Assembly (NCBI RefSeq): GCF_017873095.1
Contig: NZ_JAGGJU010000002.1
Location: 1 to 64,000, forward strand
Reading direction: 5' to 3'
Source: Heterorhizobium halophytocola
GTDB taxonomy: Bacteria; Pseudomonadota; Alphaproteobacteria; Rhizobiales; Rhizobiaceae
Length of the DNA stretch: 64,000 nucleotides
This document shows, in pieces, positions 1-8,153 of this stretch (its first letter is position 1; the number at the start of each line of letters is the position of its first letter). Under the pieces are notes generated by a model. The model saw only the letters and a program-made list of their open reading frames with translations, did not search any database and was not told the DNA's origin. The position numbers and the translations under genes were made by a program.

Positions 1-93
1 CCGGCACCCGCCGCCCACCTCCCGCGCGACAGCCGGCACCGCCTCCAGGACACCCCACCGCCCCAGCTTCCTGCCCCCCGGGGCGTCTCGGAG

Positions 94-127
94 GGCCCCG
101 GCGCGCAAATGCGCCGGGGCCTTTCTT
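94..127 (+). terminator. Rho-independent terminator of a gene left of the window
   Basis: Perfect 11-bp stem GGCCCCGGCGC / GCGCCGGGGCC (94-104 and 111-121) with a 6-nt loop, followed by TTTCTTT. It reads on the plus strand, so it should end a transcript that enters from the left edge. Bases 1-93 are C-rich and open in several frames; I cannot assign a gene end to them. Confidence 0.8.
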
Positions 128-144
128 TGTCGGATCTCGCCGTC

Positions 145-174
145 AACGAAAACGGGCGACCCGAAGGCCGCCCG
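145..174 (-). terminator. Rho-independent terminator of the efe operon
   Basis: On the minus strand the sequence forms CGGGCGGCC-TTCG-GGTCGCCCG (153-174) with a stable TTCG tetraloop, one G-T wobble, and then TTTT. It lies just downstream of the efeM stop and faces the plus-strand terminator at 94-127. Confidence 0.8.
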
Positions 175-201
175 CAAATTCTCCGGTGATGCCGGTCCGG
201 C

Positions 202-1038
202 TCAGTCGAGACCGAGCTTGCCACGCAGGGTCGACAGATCCTCCGCCAGCGTGTTGACCTTGGTCGACAGCACGGCGCGGTCCGCGTCGGTCAGCTTCTC
301 GTAGCTTTCGAAGCCGCCATTGTCGGTCTTGTATTTGGCAAGCGTTTCGCCGGCAGTTGAAAAATTGCCGTCGACCTTCTTGACGAAATCCGGATCGTCC
401 TTGGCAATCAGCGGCTTCAACAGATCGAAGATCTTTTCCGCGCCCTGGAAATTCGCCTCGAAATCCCACAGGTCGGTACGGCTGTAGCGGTCTTCCTCGC
501 CGGAGATCTTGGTGGCGGCGACCTCTTCCATCAGCGCGGCTGCGCCACCGACCACGGCCTCGGGCGGGAAGGTCAGCTTGTTGATCCGGTCATTCAGATC
601 CTGGACGTCGGCCATCAGCCTGTCGGCATAGTCCTTGATTCCGTCGGTGGAGTTTTCCTTCCAGAGGCCGTATTCGATCCGGTGAAAGCCGGTAAAGGTC
701 GGGTCCTTCTCGCCCTTTTCGTAGTCGTCGGCGCGCGCGTCGATCGACCCGTCGAGATCGGCAAACAGTTCGGCGATCGGCTCGATCGCCTCATAGCTGG
801 TGCGGGTCGGGGCAAACAGCGATTTTGCCTTGTCGACATCGCCGGCCTTGACCGCCTCGACAAGGCCTTGCGTGTCCTTGACCAGTTCGGCGGTCTTTTC
901 GGCAACGTAGATCTTGTAGTCGCTCAAGGGTTGAACGAGGTCGAGGCTGGCCTCACTGCTGCCGGCGGCAAGCGCCATGCCGGGGGCCGCGATAACCGAG
1001 GCAAGGGCGCTTGCGGCGAGGATGTGTCTGAAATTCAT
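202..1038 (-). CDS. efeM: EfeM-like imelysin (M75) periplasmic iron-uptake lipoprotein-like component
   Basis: 278-residue exported protein of the imelysin/M75 family. Residues 1-25 form a signal peptide ending in an ALA site. The family HxxE metal motif is present as HRIE at 119-122 inside GFHRIEYGL. It lacks the N-terminal cupredoxin domain found in the EfeO protein of the same operon, so it is the short EfeM type. In the family these proteins bind iron in the periplasm and work with the EfeU permease and EfeB peroxidase. Last gene of the minus-strand efe operon, 45 bp after efeB, followed by a strong terminator. Iron role is inferred from family and operon. Confidence 0.85.
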   Translation of the reverse strand: MNFRHILAASALASVIAAPGMALAAGSSEASLDLVQPLSDYKIYVAEKTAELVKDTQGLVEAVKAGDVDKAKSLFAPTRTSYEAIEPIAELFADLDGSIDARADDYEKGEKDPTFTGFHRIEYGLWKENSTDGIKDYADRLMADVQDLNDRINKLTFPPEAVVGGAAALMEEVAATKISGEEDRYSRTDLWDFEANFQGAEKIFDLLKPLIAKDDPDFVKKVDGNFSTAGETLAKYKTDNGGFESYEKLTDADRAVLSTKVNTLAEDLSTLRGKLGLD

Positions 1039-1083
1039 GAAATCTGTCTCCTTGGAATACAGTCGGGGCCGGGTGCCTCGATG

Positions 1084-2403
1084 TCAGGCCCGCAGGGTTT
1101 CCATCATGGTCTTGCCCAGATAGTCCCCGGGACAGCAGACACCCGGTAAAACGTAGAAATAGCCGCCGCCGACGGGCTTGATATACTCCTCCAGCGGCTC
1201 GCCGTTCAGGCGGTTCTGGACGGTGATGAAGCCCTGATCGAGATCGGCCTGATAGGCGATGAACAGCAGGCCCTGATCGAGCTGGCCGGATTTCGTAACG
1301 CCGTTCGAGTAGTTGAACGGCCGGCGCAGGATCAGATTGGCTTGCGTGTCGGCGGTGCGCGGATTGGCAAGCCGGATATGGCTGTCGAGGGGCGTCAGTC
1401 TGCCGTCCGGATCGCCTGCATAGTCGGGCAGGTCGCTCTCGACCTTGCCGCCGAAGGGCGCGCCGCTCGCCTTCTGGCGACCGAATATGGTTTCCTGCTC
1501 CTGCAGCGGCGTGCGGTCCCAGCGCTCGACGAAATTGCGGATGATCCGCACCGCCTGGTAGCTGCCGCCCTTGGCCCATTCGGGCTCGTCCTTGCCCGCC
1601 TCGACCCAGACGATCCGGTCCATCAGCGCCGTGTCGCCGGCATCCGGATTGGCGGTGCCGTCGCGAAAACCGAGGAAATTGCGCGCGCTCTCGCTCGATC
1701 CATCGGGTTTCGGCGGGATCACCGGCACGTCGCCCGCCTGCATCCAGCGGATCACCAGATGATCGGACAGGTTTTTCATCAGGTCGCGCAGCGCGTGGAT
1801 ATTGACGTCGGCACGGTTGGCGCAGAACTGGATCGACAGGTCGCCGTGGCAGAGGTCGCGGTCGAGCGCGTCGTTGGGAAATTCGACCATGGTCTTCAAC
1901 CGCTTCGGCTTCAGCGGTTTCAGCCAGTCACGGTCGTCGAAGAAGGAACTGCCGAGCCCGACCGTGACGGTCAGTGCGTCGGCGGCGATATCGGGGCCGA
2001 GAATGCCCGATTCGACGGGCGGCAGCTTCGGATCGACATCCGGCACCTTGCCGCCCGAGGTCAGGAAGACCGCGCGCTCGGTGAGCCGCCTGAACAGGTC
2101 CTCGACCTCGTCGCGGGTCTGGGCGACGACGGTGAAGGAGACGATCAGGCCCGCCTCCGGGCGTGGCGTGACGATGCCGGCCTGGTGAGGGCCGTAAAAG
2201 GGAACGACCTGCGCCTGCTGGCTGTCGCCGGCCGGCGCATCGGTCACCTGATGGCCGTCGGTGCCCTCGGCCTTGGCCGCGCCGACGGAGAGCGCCAGCG
2301 CGCCGCCGGCGGCAGACCCCAGCCCGAGCAGCAATTGCCGCCGGCTGCTGGCAAACGGGCAACCGCTTGCGGCCGTCCTGTCGGGATCGCGCCGGTCGGT
2401 CAT
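1084..2403 (-). CDS. efeB: EfeB deferrochelatase / DyP-type peroxidase
   Basis: 439-residue DyP-type haem peroxidase. A Tat signal is visible: SRRQLLLGL at 20-28 followed by a hydrophobic Ala/Gly-rich stretch, so the protein is exported folded with its haem. The DyP signature GFRDGTANP is at 245-253, containing the catalytic Asp. Known family members act with EfeO/EfeU in iron uptake and can act on haem. The start overlaps the efeO stop by four bases (ATGA), showing translational coupling. Third gene of the operon. Confidence 0.92.
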   Translation of the reverse strand: MTDRRDPDRTAASGCPFASSRRQLLLGLGSAAGGALALSVGAAKAEGTDGHQVTDAPAGDSQQAQVVPFYGPHQAGIVTPRPEAGLIVSFTVVAQTRDEVEDLFRRLTERAVFLTSGGKVPDVDPKLPPVESGILGPDIAADALTVTVGLGSSFFDDRDWLKPLKPKRLKTMVEFPNDALDRDLCHGDLSIQFCANRADVNIHALRDLMKNLSDHLVIRWMQAGDVPVIPPKPDGSSESARNFLGFRDGTANPDAGDTALMDRIVWVEAGKDEPEWAKGGSYQAVRIIRNFVERWDRTPLQEQETIFGRQKASGAPFGGKVESDLPDYAGDPDGRLTPLDSHIRLANPRTADTQANLILRRPFNYSNGVTKSGQLDQGLLFIAYQADLDQGFITVQNRLNGEPLEEYIKPVGGGYFYVLPGVCCPGDYLGKTMMETLRA

Positions 2404-3584
2404 GCGCCTACTCCGATCGTGCCCTCGAGCCTGGCATAGGTTTCGGCAAGCGTCTGCACTGCCTTTGCCAGTTGCTCGCGGGCCGCCTTGTCGACGGTGT
2501 CATAGGGCGGGTAATGGTCGCCGGTCTTCAGCGAGGCGAGCATATCCCGGGCCTGGGTCATGGCCGTCGTCATCTCGTCCGCAAGCGTCGGGTCGACATT
2601 GGCGCTGACGGCCTGCAACAGGCCGGCGACCTTGTCGATCCCGTCGAGACTGGCTTCGAGATCGGCCAGATCGGTGCGGGCATAATGGTCCTCGCCCTTT
2701 TCGATCCGGCCCTGCAGCAGATGATCGGCCATACCGCCGGGCAGCGCGATCAGCATTGCCGGGTCGAGCTTCAGCGCTTTCAGCCGGGCCGAAAGCAGCG
2801 TCATGTCAGCCACCAGCCGGTCCGCGATGGCACCGAGGCCATCCAGCGAATTCTGCTCGTAAAGGCCGTATTCGATGCGATGGAAGCCGGAAAATTCCGG
2901 ATCGTCCTCGCGCTTTTCCAGATAGTCGGCGGTCGCGTCGATCGAATTTTCCAAATCCGACATGCGGAAGGCGACCGGTTCGATATGTTTGAACGGCACG
3001 CGGGCGGGTTCGTAGAGCGTGCGGGCCTTGTCGAGATCGCCGGCATGGATGGCATCGGCCAGCGCCTTGGCCGCGTCGACCGCTGCCTTGCCCTGCAGCG
3101 CCAGGTAGACCCTGTATTCGGAGAGCGGGCCCAGATAGTCGCGCAGGCCAAGCGTGCTGGCTGCTTTCGCATATTCTTTCGAGGGCGTGACATGCAGCGT
3201 GCCATGCGCATTGGAGATCAGGCCGCAGGTGATCTCGTAATCGCCCGGCGCCAGAGTGGCGGTGACGCTCTGGCGAATGCCCGGCACGATGTTCTCGCGC
3301 TCGGCGACCACCATGACGCCATCGAGGATTTCCCATTCGACCGGACGGTCGGAGGCGTTGAACACGTCGAAGGTGCGGGTGCCGGCGGCAACCGTGATGT
3401 CGGCGGGATCGCAGGCATTGGCGGTCACCCGGACCTCCAGCCCCTTGCGCCCGCTGGTGACGGCCTGGTTCTTGACCGTGGCAAAGAAGAAGGCGGCGCC
3501 GGCGGCAAGGGCTAGCACGGCTGCGCCCGCCACGCCTGCAACCATCAGGCCGCGCGAGGGTTGGTTCTGGTCAGACACGGACAT
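2400..3584 (-). CDS. efeO: EfeO periplasmic iron-binding protein (cupredoxin + M75)
   Basis: 394 residues. A hydrophobic segment at about 12-36 serves as signal or anchor. A cupredoxin-like domain spans about 45-135 (ends with an ITCG...H arrangement), and an imelysin/M75 domain follows with HRIE at 235-238. This two-domain layout is that of EfeO, the periplasmic partner that delivers iron to EfeU. The gene overlaps efeU by 14 bp and efeB by 4 bp. The operon therefore carries two M75 proteins, this one with the cupredoxin domain and EfeM without. Confidence 0.92.
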   Translation of the reverse strand: MSVSDQNQPSRGLMVAGVAGAAVLALAAGAAFFFATVKNQAVTSGRKGLEVRVTANACDPADITVAAGTRTFDVFNASDRPVEWEILDGVMVVAERENIVPGIRQSVTATLAPGDYEITCGLISNAHGTLHVTPSKEYAKAASTLGLRDYLGPLSEYRVYLALQGKAAVDAAKALADAIHAGDLDKARTLYEPARVPFKHIEPVAFRMSDLENSIDATADYLEKREDDPEFSGFHRIEYGLYEQNSLDGLGAIADRLVADMTLLSARLKALKLDPAMLIALPGGMADHLLQGRIEKGEDHYARTDLADLEASLDGIDKVAGLLQAVSANVDPTLADEMTTAMTQARDMLASLKTGDHYPPYDTVDKAAREQLAKAVQTLAETYARLEGTIGVGA

Positions 3585-4431
3585 TCTGCGGCTCTCCGGC
3601 GGCGGGGGTCAGCGGCTTTTCTCCGGAGACGCGCACCGGCCGCAGGAACAGGAAGAAGGTGATGGCAAGGAACAGGCCCCAGGCGATCGACTGGCCGATG
3701 GTGGGGGCCTCCTGGTAATTGAACACGCCGGACAGCAAGGTCCCGAAAAGGCTGGAGACGGGAAGCGCGTGGCTGAGATCATAGGCGGGCGTCTGCAGCC
3801 CGTTCCAGAGGCCGGCTTCATGCAGGCTGCCGATCGCAGCCGAGAGCAGCCCGGCTGCGACGACCAGGATGAACAGGCCGGTCCACTGGAAGAAGCGGCG
3901 CAGGTTGATCCGCACGCCGAAGCCGTAGATCGCAAGGCCGATGATGAGCGCGACGACCATGCCGAGCAATGCCCCCAGCGGGGCTGCCATGCCCTGGCTC
4001 TGCTGGAAGACGGCGAGCAGGAAGAAAACCGATTCGACGCCCTCGCGGGCAACCGAGAAGAACACCATGCCGATCAGCGCGAGACTGGCGCCGGATCCCT
4101 GGGCCAGCGCCTGGTCGACCGAGCCCTGCAGGCCGGCCTTCATCGTGCGCGCCGCCTTGCGCATCCAGGTGACCATGGAAACCAGCACGACGACGGCGAT
4201 CAGGCCGACAAAGGCCTCGAACAGTTCCTGGGCCTTTTGCGGGAACTCGGCGCTGACCAGCTGCAGCACGGCGCCGACGAACAGCGAGACCGCGATCGCC
4301 AGGAAGACGCCGATCCAGACGGCGGGAAGCCATTGGCTGCGGCCGGAATGACGAAGATAGCTGGCGATGATGCCGGTGATCAGCGCGGCTTCGATGCCTT
4401 CGCGCAACATGATCAGAAAGGGGGCGAGCAT
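3571..4431 (-). CDS. efeU: EfeU/FTR1-family ferrous iron permease
   Basis: 286-residue inner-membrane protein with about seven hydrophobic segments. Two REGxE iron-binding motifs characteristic of the FTR1/EfeU family are intact: REGIE at 10-14 and REGVE at 129-133. First gene of the efeUOBM operon. The start ATG at 4431 is preceded by GAGGA. It is the channel through which iron crosses the inner membrane. The 318-bp leader upstream holds a candidate iron operator and several palindromes. Confidence 0.92.
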   Translation of the reverse strand: MLAPFLIMLREGIEAALITGIIASYLRHSGRSQWLPAVWIGVFLAIAVSLFVGAVLQLVSAEFPQKAQELFEAFVGLIAVVVLVSMVTWMRKAARTMKAGLQGSVDQALAQGSGASLALIGMVFFSVAREGVESVFFLLAVFQQSQGMAAPLGALLGMVVALIIGLAIYGFGVRINLRRFFQWTGLFILVVAAGLLSAAIGSLHEAGLWNGLQTPAYDLSHALPVSSLFGTLLSGVFNYQEAPTIGQSIAWGLFLAITFFLFLRPVRVSGEKPLTPAAGEPQNVRV

Positions 4432-4749
4432 TCCAGGTCCTCAAAGTCTCGACACCCGGACGAGGTCCGGGCGTTTTCAATCGCGCCGGCTTGGTCCGTC
4501 CCGCCGTCAAGCGGGCGGGAAGCTCCTGAAGGAGCATGGTTGGCAACGGCAGCGCGCGAGCGCGTCGTCGGCCAAGCGCCGGAGGAAGCCAGTGACGCAG
4601 GGTCGCCGGACAGGGACAGAGCGCCTGTGACAGGCGGGGTGGCCACGGTCAGCGGCGCCAAACTATTATCATGAAGGCGCCAGTCAAGTTAAAATTTGGC
4701 CGTTCTGCAAAGATCAGCCGCGACATGCTGTCCTGCACGGGCAGGGGGC
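4432..4749. promoter_or_regulatory. Leader/promoter region of the efe operon; no gene
   Basis: 318 bp between efeU and the IclR gene stop. It contains several short palindromes (for example CCCGGAC-GAG-GTCCGGG near 4456-4472, GCTCC-TGAA-GGAGC near 4529-4542, CGCCTGT-G-ACAGGCG near 4622-4636) and an AT-rich stretch at 4661-4700 that reads on the minus strand as TTAACT-N18-TAATAG, a plausible promoter. I see no coding sequence. Confidence 0.45.
4672..4686. promoter_or_regulatory. Candidate RirA iron-responsive operator (IRO)
   Basis: The sequence TGAAGGCGCCAGTCA fits TGA-N9-TCA, the published consensus of iron-responsive operators bound by RirA in rhizobia. It overlaps the putative minus-strand promoter of the efe operon, between its -35- and -10-like parts. 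Placement in front of an iron uptake operon supports the call; a short degenerate motif alone is weak evidence. Confidence 0.45.
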
Positions 4750-5511
4750 TTACCCGGCCGCATAGCCCAGCGCCTTGCTCACCTTGTGCGCCGCGTCGCG
4801 CACCATCAGGATCAGCAGATCCTGCTTTTCCAGGTAGCGCGTCGTCAGGGTGCCGAGATTGAGGGCGGCGACGACGGCACCCTTCTCGTCGAATATTGGT
4901 GCGGCGATCCCCGTCGAGCCGGTGATGAATTCCTGATCGTTGAGCGCATAACCGTCGCGGCGCGCCTTTTTCAGCACGTTCCGCAAGGCGTCCGGATCGG
5001 TGATCGTGTAGCGGGTATAGCTCAGCAGCTGCATGCGGCCGAAATAGGCGTCGACGGCCTCTTTCGGCTGATAAGCGAGCAGGATGCGGCCGGTGGCGGT
5101 GCAATGGGGCGTGATCGCGGCATCCAGGCTGACATTGTAGTGTACCGGCTGGCGGCTCACGCATTTAGCCAGTCGGCGGATTTCGCAATAGGCATTCATG
5201 GTCGAGAGCATCACGGTTTCCTCCGACTGGTCGCGCAGCGCCTCCATCACCGGCATGGCGGTAACGACCAGCGGTTCCTCGTTGCGGTGAAAGGGGAAGC
5301 CGTGCCGGCTCTGCTCGACAAGCACGTATTTTCCCTTGTCGTCCTGGGCCAGATGGCCACGCGCGGCAAGGGTCTGGATCAGCGCATGGGCGCTCGATTT
5401 CGGCAGCTGGAGATCGCGAATGATCTGTGCCAGCGCCACGGCTTCACGCCGTGCCGCGAGATATTCGATCAGGTCCAGGATGCGCCCGGCGCTTTTGACC
5501 TCGGAGTTCAT
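4750..5511 (-). CDS. IclR-family transcriptional regulator
   Basis: 253 residues: winged helix-turn-helix at about 8-70 (LDLIEYLAARREAVALAQI, then LPKSSAHALIQTL) followed by the IclR effector domain to the end. IclR proteins bind small metabolites and often control an adjacent divergent catabolic operon. This gene diverges from the deacetylase/ABC transporter cluster with only 109 bp between starts, and that interval carries a 14-bp inverted repeat, so it is the likely local regulator. Confidence 0.88.
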   Translation of the reverse strand: MNSEVKSAGRILDLIEYLAARREAVALAQIIRDLQLPKSSAHALIQTLAARGHLAQDDKGKYVLVEQSRHGFPFHRNEEPLVVTAMPVMEALRDQSEETVMLSTMNAYCEIRRLAKCVSRQPVHYNVSLDAAITPHCTATGRILLAYQPKEAVDAYFGRMQLLSYTRYTITDPDALRNVLKKARRDGYALNDQEFITGSTGIAAPIFDEKGAVVAALNLGTLTTRYLEKQDLLILMVRDAAHKVSKALGYAAG

Positions 5512-5531
5512 ATATGTGAACGAAACCTCGA

Positions 5532-5571
5532 TTGATGATCAATTGCTAGGCTTGTAACAATTTTTCATCAA
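5532..5571. promoter_or_regulatory. Inverted repeat, candidate IclR operator
   Basis: Arms TTGATGATCAATTG (5532-5545) and CAATTTTTCATCAA (5558-5571) match at 12 of 14 positions when inverted, with a 12-bp spacer. They sit midway in the divergent intergenic region between the IclR gene and the deacetylase gene, where a shared operator is expected. Confidence 0.5.
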
Positions 5572-5607
5572 TGGCGAAACTGCGGCGTTCGCAGTCGAAT
5601 CGCAGGC

Positions 5608-5614
5608 AGGAAGG
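5608..5614 (+). promoter_or_regulatory. Ribosome binding site deciding the deacetylase start
   Basis: AGGAAGG lies 6 nt before the ATG at 5621. It abuts an in-frame TTG at 5615 too closely for that codon to be used, so the ATG is preferred. Confidence 0.6.
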
Positions 5615-5620
5615 TTGTCG

Positions 5621-6556
5621 ATGAGCGTTACGGACGGGCACGACCAGCTCAAGCCCTGGCAATGGGGCGAGGATGTCTGGCGCACGAAGATCGGGCAGGC
5701 ACGCGCAGGACAGTCGCTGAAGCCTGTCGAATGGAAGAACGGCGCAAAAATGGCAGTCGCCATTTCGTTCGACAGCGACCATGAAACCTTCGAATTGCGC
5801 AATGGCGGCCTGTCGGTCGGGCGGCTGAGCCAGGGCCAGTACGGCGCCCGCCGCGGCACGCCGCGCATTCTCGACGTGCTGCAGAAATACTCGGTTCCGG
5901 CCACTTTCTTCATGCCGGCCGTCTCGGCGATGATCAATGAAGCCGAGGTCAACACCGTGATCGACGCCGGCCACGAGATCGGCATTCACAGCTGGATCCA
6001 CGAATTCAATTCCCGTCTCGACGGGACCACCGAGCGTGACCTGACGCTGCGCGCCGCCGACATGCTGGAGAAGATTTCCGGCATCCGTCCGGTCGGAATG
6101 CGCACGGCTTCCTGGGATTTCAGCCCTGCGACGCTCGACATCGCCCGCGAGCTCGGCCTGCTCTACGACAGCTCGCTGATGGCCGATGACGACCCTTACG
6201 AACTGATGGACGGTGACCAGCCGACCGGTATCGTCGAGATCCCGGTGGAGTGGATCCGCGATGATGCGCCCTATGTGGCGATGGACCGCCTGGCCGGTGC
6301 CCGGCCCTATGGCGGACCGGCCATGGTGCTCGACATCTTCCGCCGCGAGCTGGAAATGGCCTATCAGGAAGGCGGCCTGTTCCAGCTGACCATGCATCCC
6401 CATCACGTCGGCCACCGCTCGCGGATCTTCATTCTGGACGAGATCATCCGTCTGGCACGCTCGAAGGGCAGTGTCTGGTTTGCGACGCATGAGGAGATCG
6501 CGCGCTACTGTGCGGACGAGTGCAACTTGAAAACGCTTGAATCCGCATCACCATGA
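5621..6556 (+). CDS. Polysaccharide deacetylase-family hydrolase (PuuE / HpPgdA-like)
   Basis: About 311 residues of the NodB-homology (CE4) fold. The metal-binding motifs are visible: FDSDHE near the start (Asp of motif 1), HSWIHE (the H-x3-H motif 2), and MHPHH near the C-terminus. The SDHE motif 1 and the MHPHHVGHRSR tail resemble the non-polysaccharide branch that includes PuuE allantoinase and the Helicobacter PgdA-like/cyclic imidase proteins, rather than chitin or peptidoglycan deacetylases. No signal peptide, so it acts in the cytoplasm. It is the first gene of the plus-strand catabolic cluster, suggesting hydrolysis of an imported amide or cyclic imide. Confidence 0.8.
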   Translation: MSVTDGHDQLKPWQWGEDVWRTKIGQARAGQSLKPVEWKNGAKMAVAISFDSDHETFELRNGGLSVGRLSQGQYGARRGTPRILDVLQKYSVPATFFMPAVSAMINEAEVNTVIDAGHEIGIHSWIHEFNSRLDGTTERDLTLRAADMLEKISGIRPVGMRTASWDFSPATLDIARELGLLYDSSLMADDDPYELMDGDQPTGIVEIPVEWIRDDAPYVAMDRLAGARPYGGPAMVLDIFRRELEMAYQEGGLFQLTMHPHHVGHRSRIFILDEIIRLARSKGSVWFATHEEIARYCADECNLKTLESASP

Positions 6557-6629
6557 CGACGGCGTCCGCGCCGATGGACGATAATTCGACAAGTTGAGTA
6601 CCAACGAAAAAAGAGAGGGTGAAGAACAG

Positions 6630-8123
6630 ATGAAAAAGAATTTCGCGACTATCGCCGCGATGGCCGTGGCGCTTCTGGCGTCCGCGGCCTTTGCCGAGGC
6701 CAAGGACACGCTGACCATCGACCTGCCCAATGATGCGGCGACGCTGGACCCGCATCTGCAGTGGAACACCGACAGCTACAGCGTCTATCGCAACATTTTC
6801 GACAATCTGCTGACCCGTGACGCCTCGGGCGAGATCGTGCCGCAGATCGCCACCAAGTGGACCTACGACAATGACACCACGATCACCTTCAAGATCCGCG
6901 ACGACGTCACCTTCCAGGACGGCTCCAAGCTGACGGCCGACGATGTCGCCTTCTCGATCAACCGGATCATCGATCCGGCCCTGAAGAGCCCGCAGCTGTC
7001 GCAGTTCAACCAGATCGACAAGGCCGAAGTCGTCGATCCGACGACCGTCAAGGTGACGACGAAATCGGCCTATCCGGCGCTGCTTGCCCAGCTGGTCAAG
7101 CTCTCGATCGTGCCGAAGGCCTATGTCGAGAAGGTCGGCGACCAGGAATTCAACCTGAAGCCGCTCGGCTCAGGCCCCTACAAGGTCACCGAATGGAAGA
7201 AGGGCATCGAGACCGATCTCGACGCCTATGACAATTACTGGCGCGGCAAGCCGCCCTTTGCCCATGTCGTCTTCCGCGCCGTGCCGGACGTCTCGACCCG
7301 CATCGCGGACCTGAAGACCGGCAAGGCCGACCTGATCCGCGACGTGCCGCCGGACCAGACCGACAGCGTCAAGACCGCGTCCGATACCCAGCTTCTGTCC
7401 GTTCCGACGGAACGCGTCGGCTATCTCTATATCAACGCCGAAGCCGGCGCGACGAAGGACCTGAAGGTCCGCGAGGCGATTGCCTATGCGATCGACAAGC
7501 AGGGCCTCGTCGACGCCCTTCTCGAAGGCTACGGCAAGCCGGTCAATGTCATGGGTGCCGAGCCGATCTTCGGTTACACCGACCAGGTCAAGGGTTATGA
7601 CTACAACCCGGAAAAGGCCAAGGAACTGATCAAGGAAGCCGGTGCCGAAGGTGGCAAGCTCGAATTCCTGACCTCGCCTTCCTATAGCCGCGCCATGGTG
7701 GAAGCCATCCAGCAGATGCTGAACGATGTCGGCCTCGACGTGTCGATCTCCTCCAGCGACCAGGCGACCTTCCTGAAGCGCCGCCAGGGCGATGCGGACA
7801 ATGCCGGCAGCCTTGCGATCGGCGCATGGTCCTGCGCCTGCCAGGATGCCGACGGCATCATCTACCCGCTCTACCGCTCGGGCAGCATCTGGGCCAAGTA
7901 CAGCAACCCGAAATATGACGAACTGGTCGACAAGGCCCGCTCGACGCTCGACGTGAACGAACGCAAGGACCTCTACGCCAAGGCCTACGAGATCCTGCGC
8001 CAGGACGTGCCCGGCCTCGGCCTCTACCAGGTCTATGCGCTCTATGGCGCCTCGAAGAGCCTGGACTGGAAGCCCTCTGCCAACGAGGCGATGTTCGTCA
8101 TGGACATGAGCTGGAAGCAGTAA
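6630..8123 (+). CDS. ABC transporter substrate-binding protein, dipeptide/oligopeptide family 5
   Basis: 497 residues from the ATG at 6630; the start is chosen because a classic signal peptide follows (MKKNFATIAAMAVALLASAA, cleavage near AFAEA). The rest is an SBP family 5 fold (DppA/OppA-like): TLDPHLQW, LKPLGSGPY and a conserved YPLYRSG region are visible. In the family these proteins capture peptides, opines, nickel or glutathione-like ligands in the periplasm. It precedes its two permease genes; the ATP-binding genes follow after an SDR gene. Ligand unknown. Confidence 0.9.
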   Translation: MKKNFATIAAMAVALLASAAFAEAKDTLTIDLPNDAATLDPHLQWNTDSYSVYRNIFDNLLTRDASGEIVPQIATKWTYDNDTTITFKIRDDVTFQDGSKLTADDVAFSINRIIDPALKSPQLSQFNQIDKAEVVDPTTVKVTTKSAYPALLAQLVKLSIVPKAYVEKVGDQEFNLKPLGSGPYKVTEWKKGIETDLDAYDNYWRGKPPFAHVVFRAVPDVSTRIADLKTGKADLIRDVPPDQTDSVKTASDTQLLSVPTERVGYLYINAEAGATKDLKVREAIAYAIDKQGLVDALLEGYGKPVNVMGAEPIFGYTDQVKGYDYNPEKAKELIKEAGAEGGKLEFLTSPSYSRAMVEAIQQMLNDVGLDVSISSSDQATFLKRRQGDADNAGSLAIGAWSCACQDADGIIYPLYRSGSIWAKYSNPKYDELVDKARSTLDVNERKDLYAKAYEILRQDVPGLGLYQVYALYGASKSLDWKPSANEAMFVMDMSWKQ

Positions 8124-8153
8124 GGCCTCGAAGCGGGGAGGGGACCAGACGAC

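Noticed and set aside
1..93. Possible C-terminus of a protein at the left edge
   Set aside because: Several frames are open but none shows a recognisable end; not enough sequence to support a gene.
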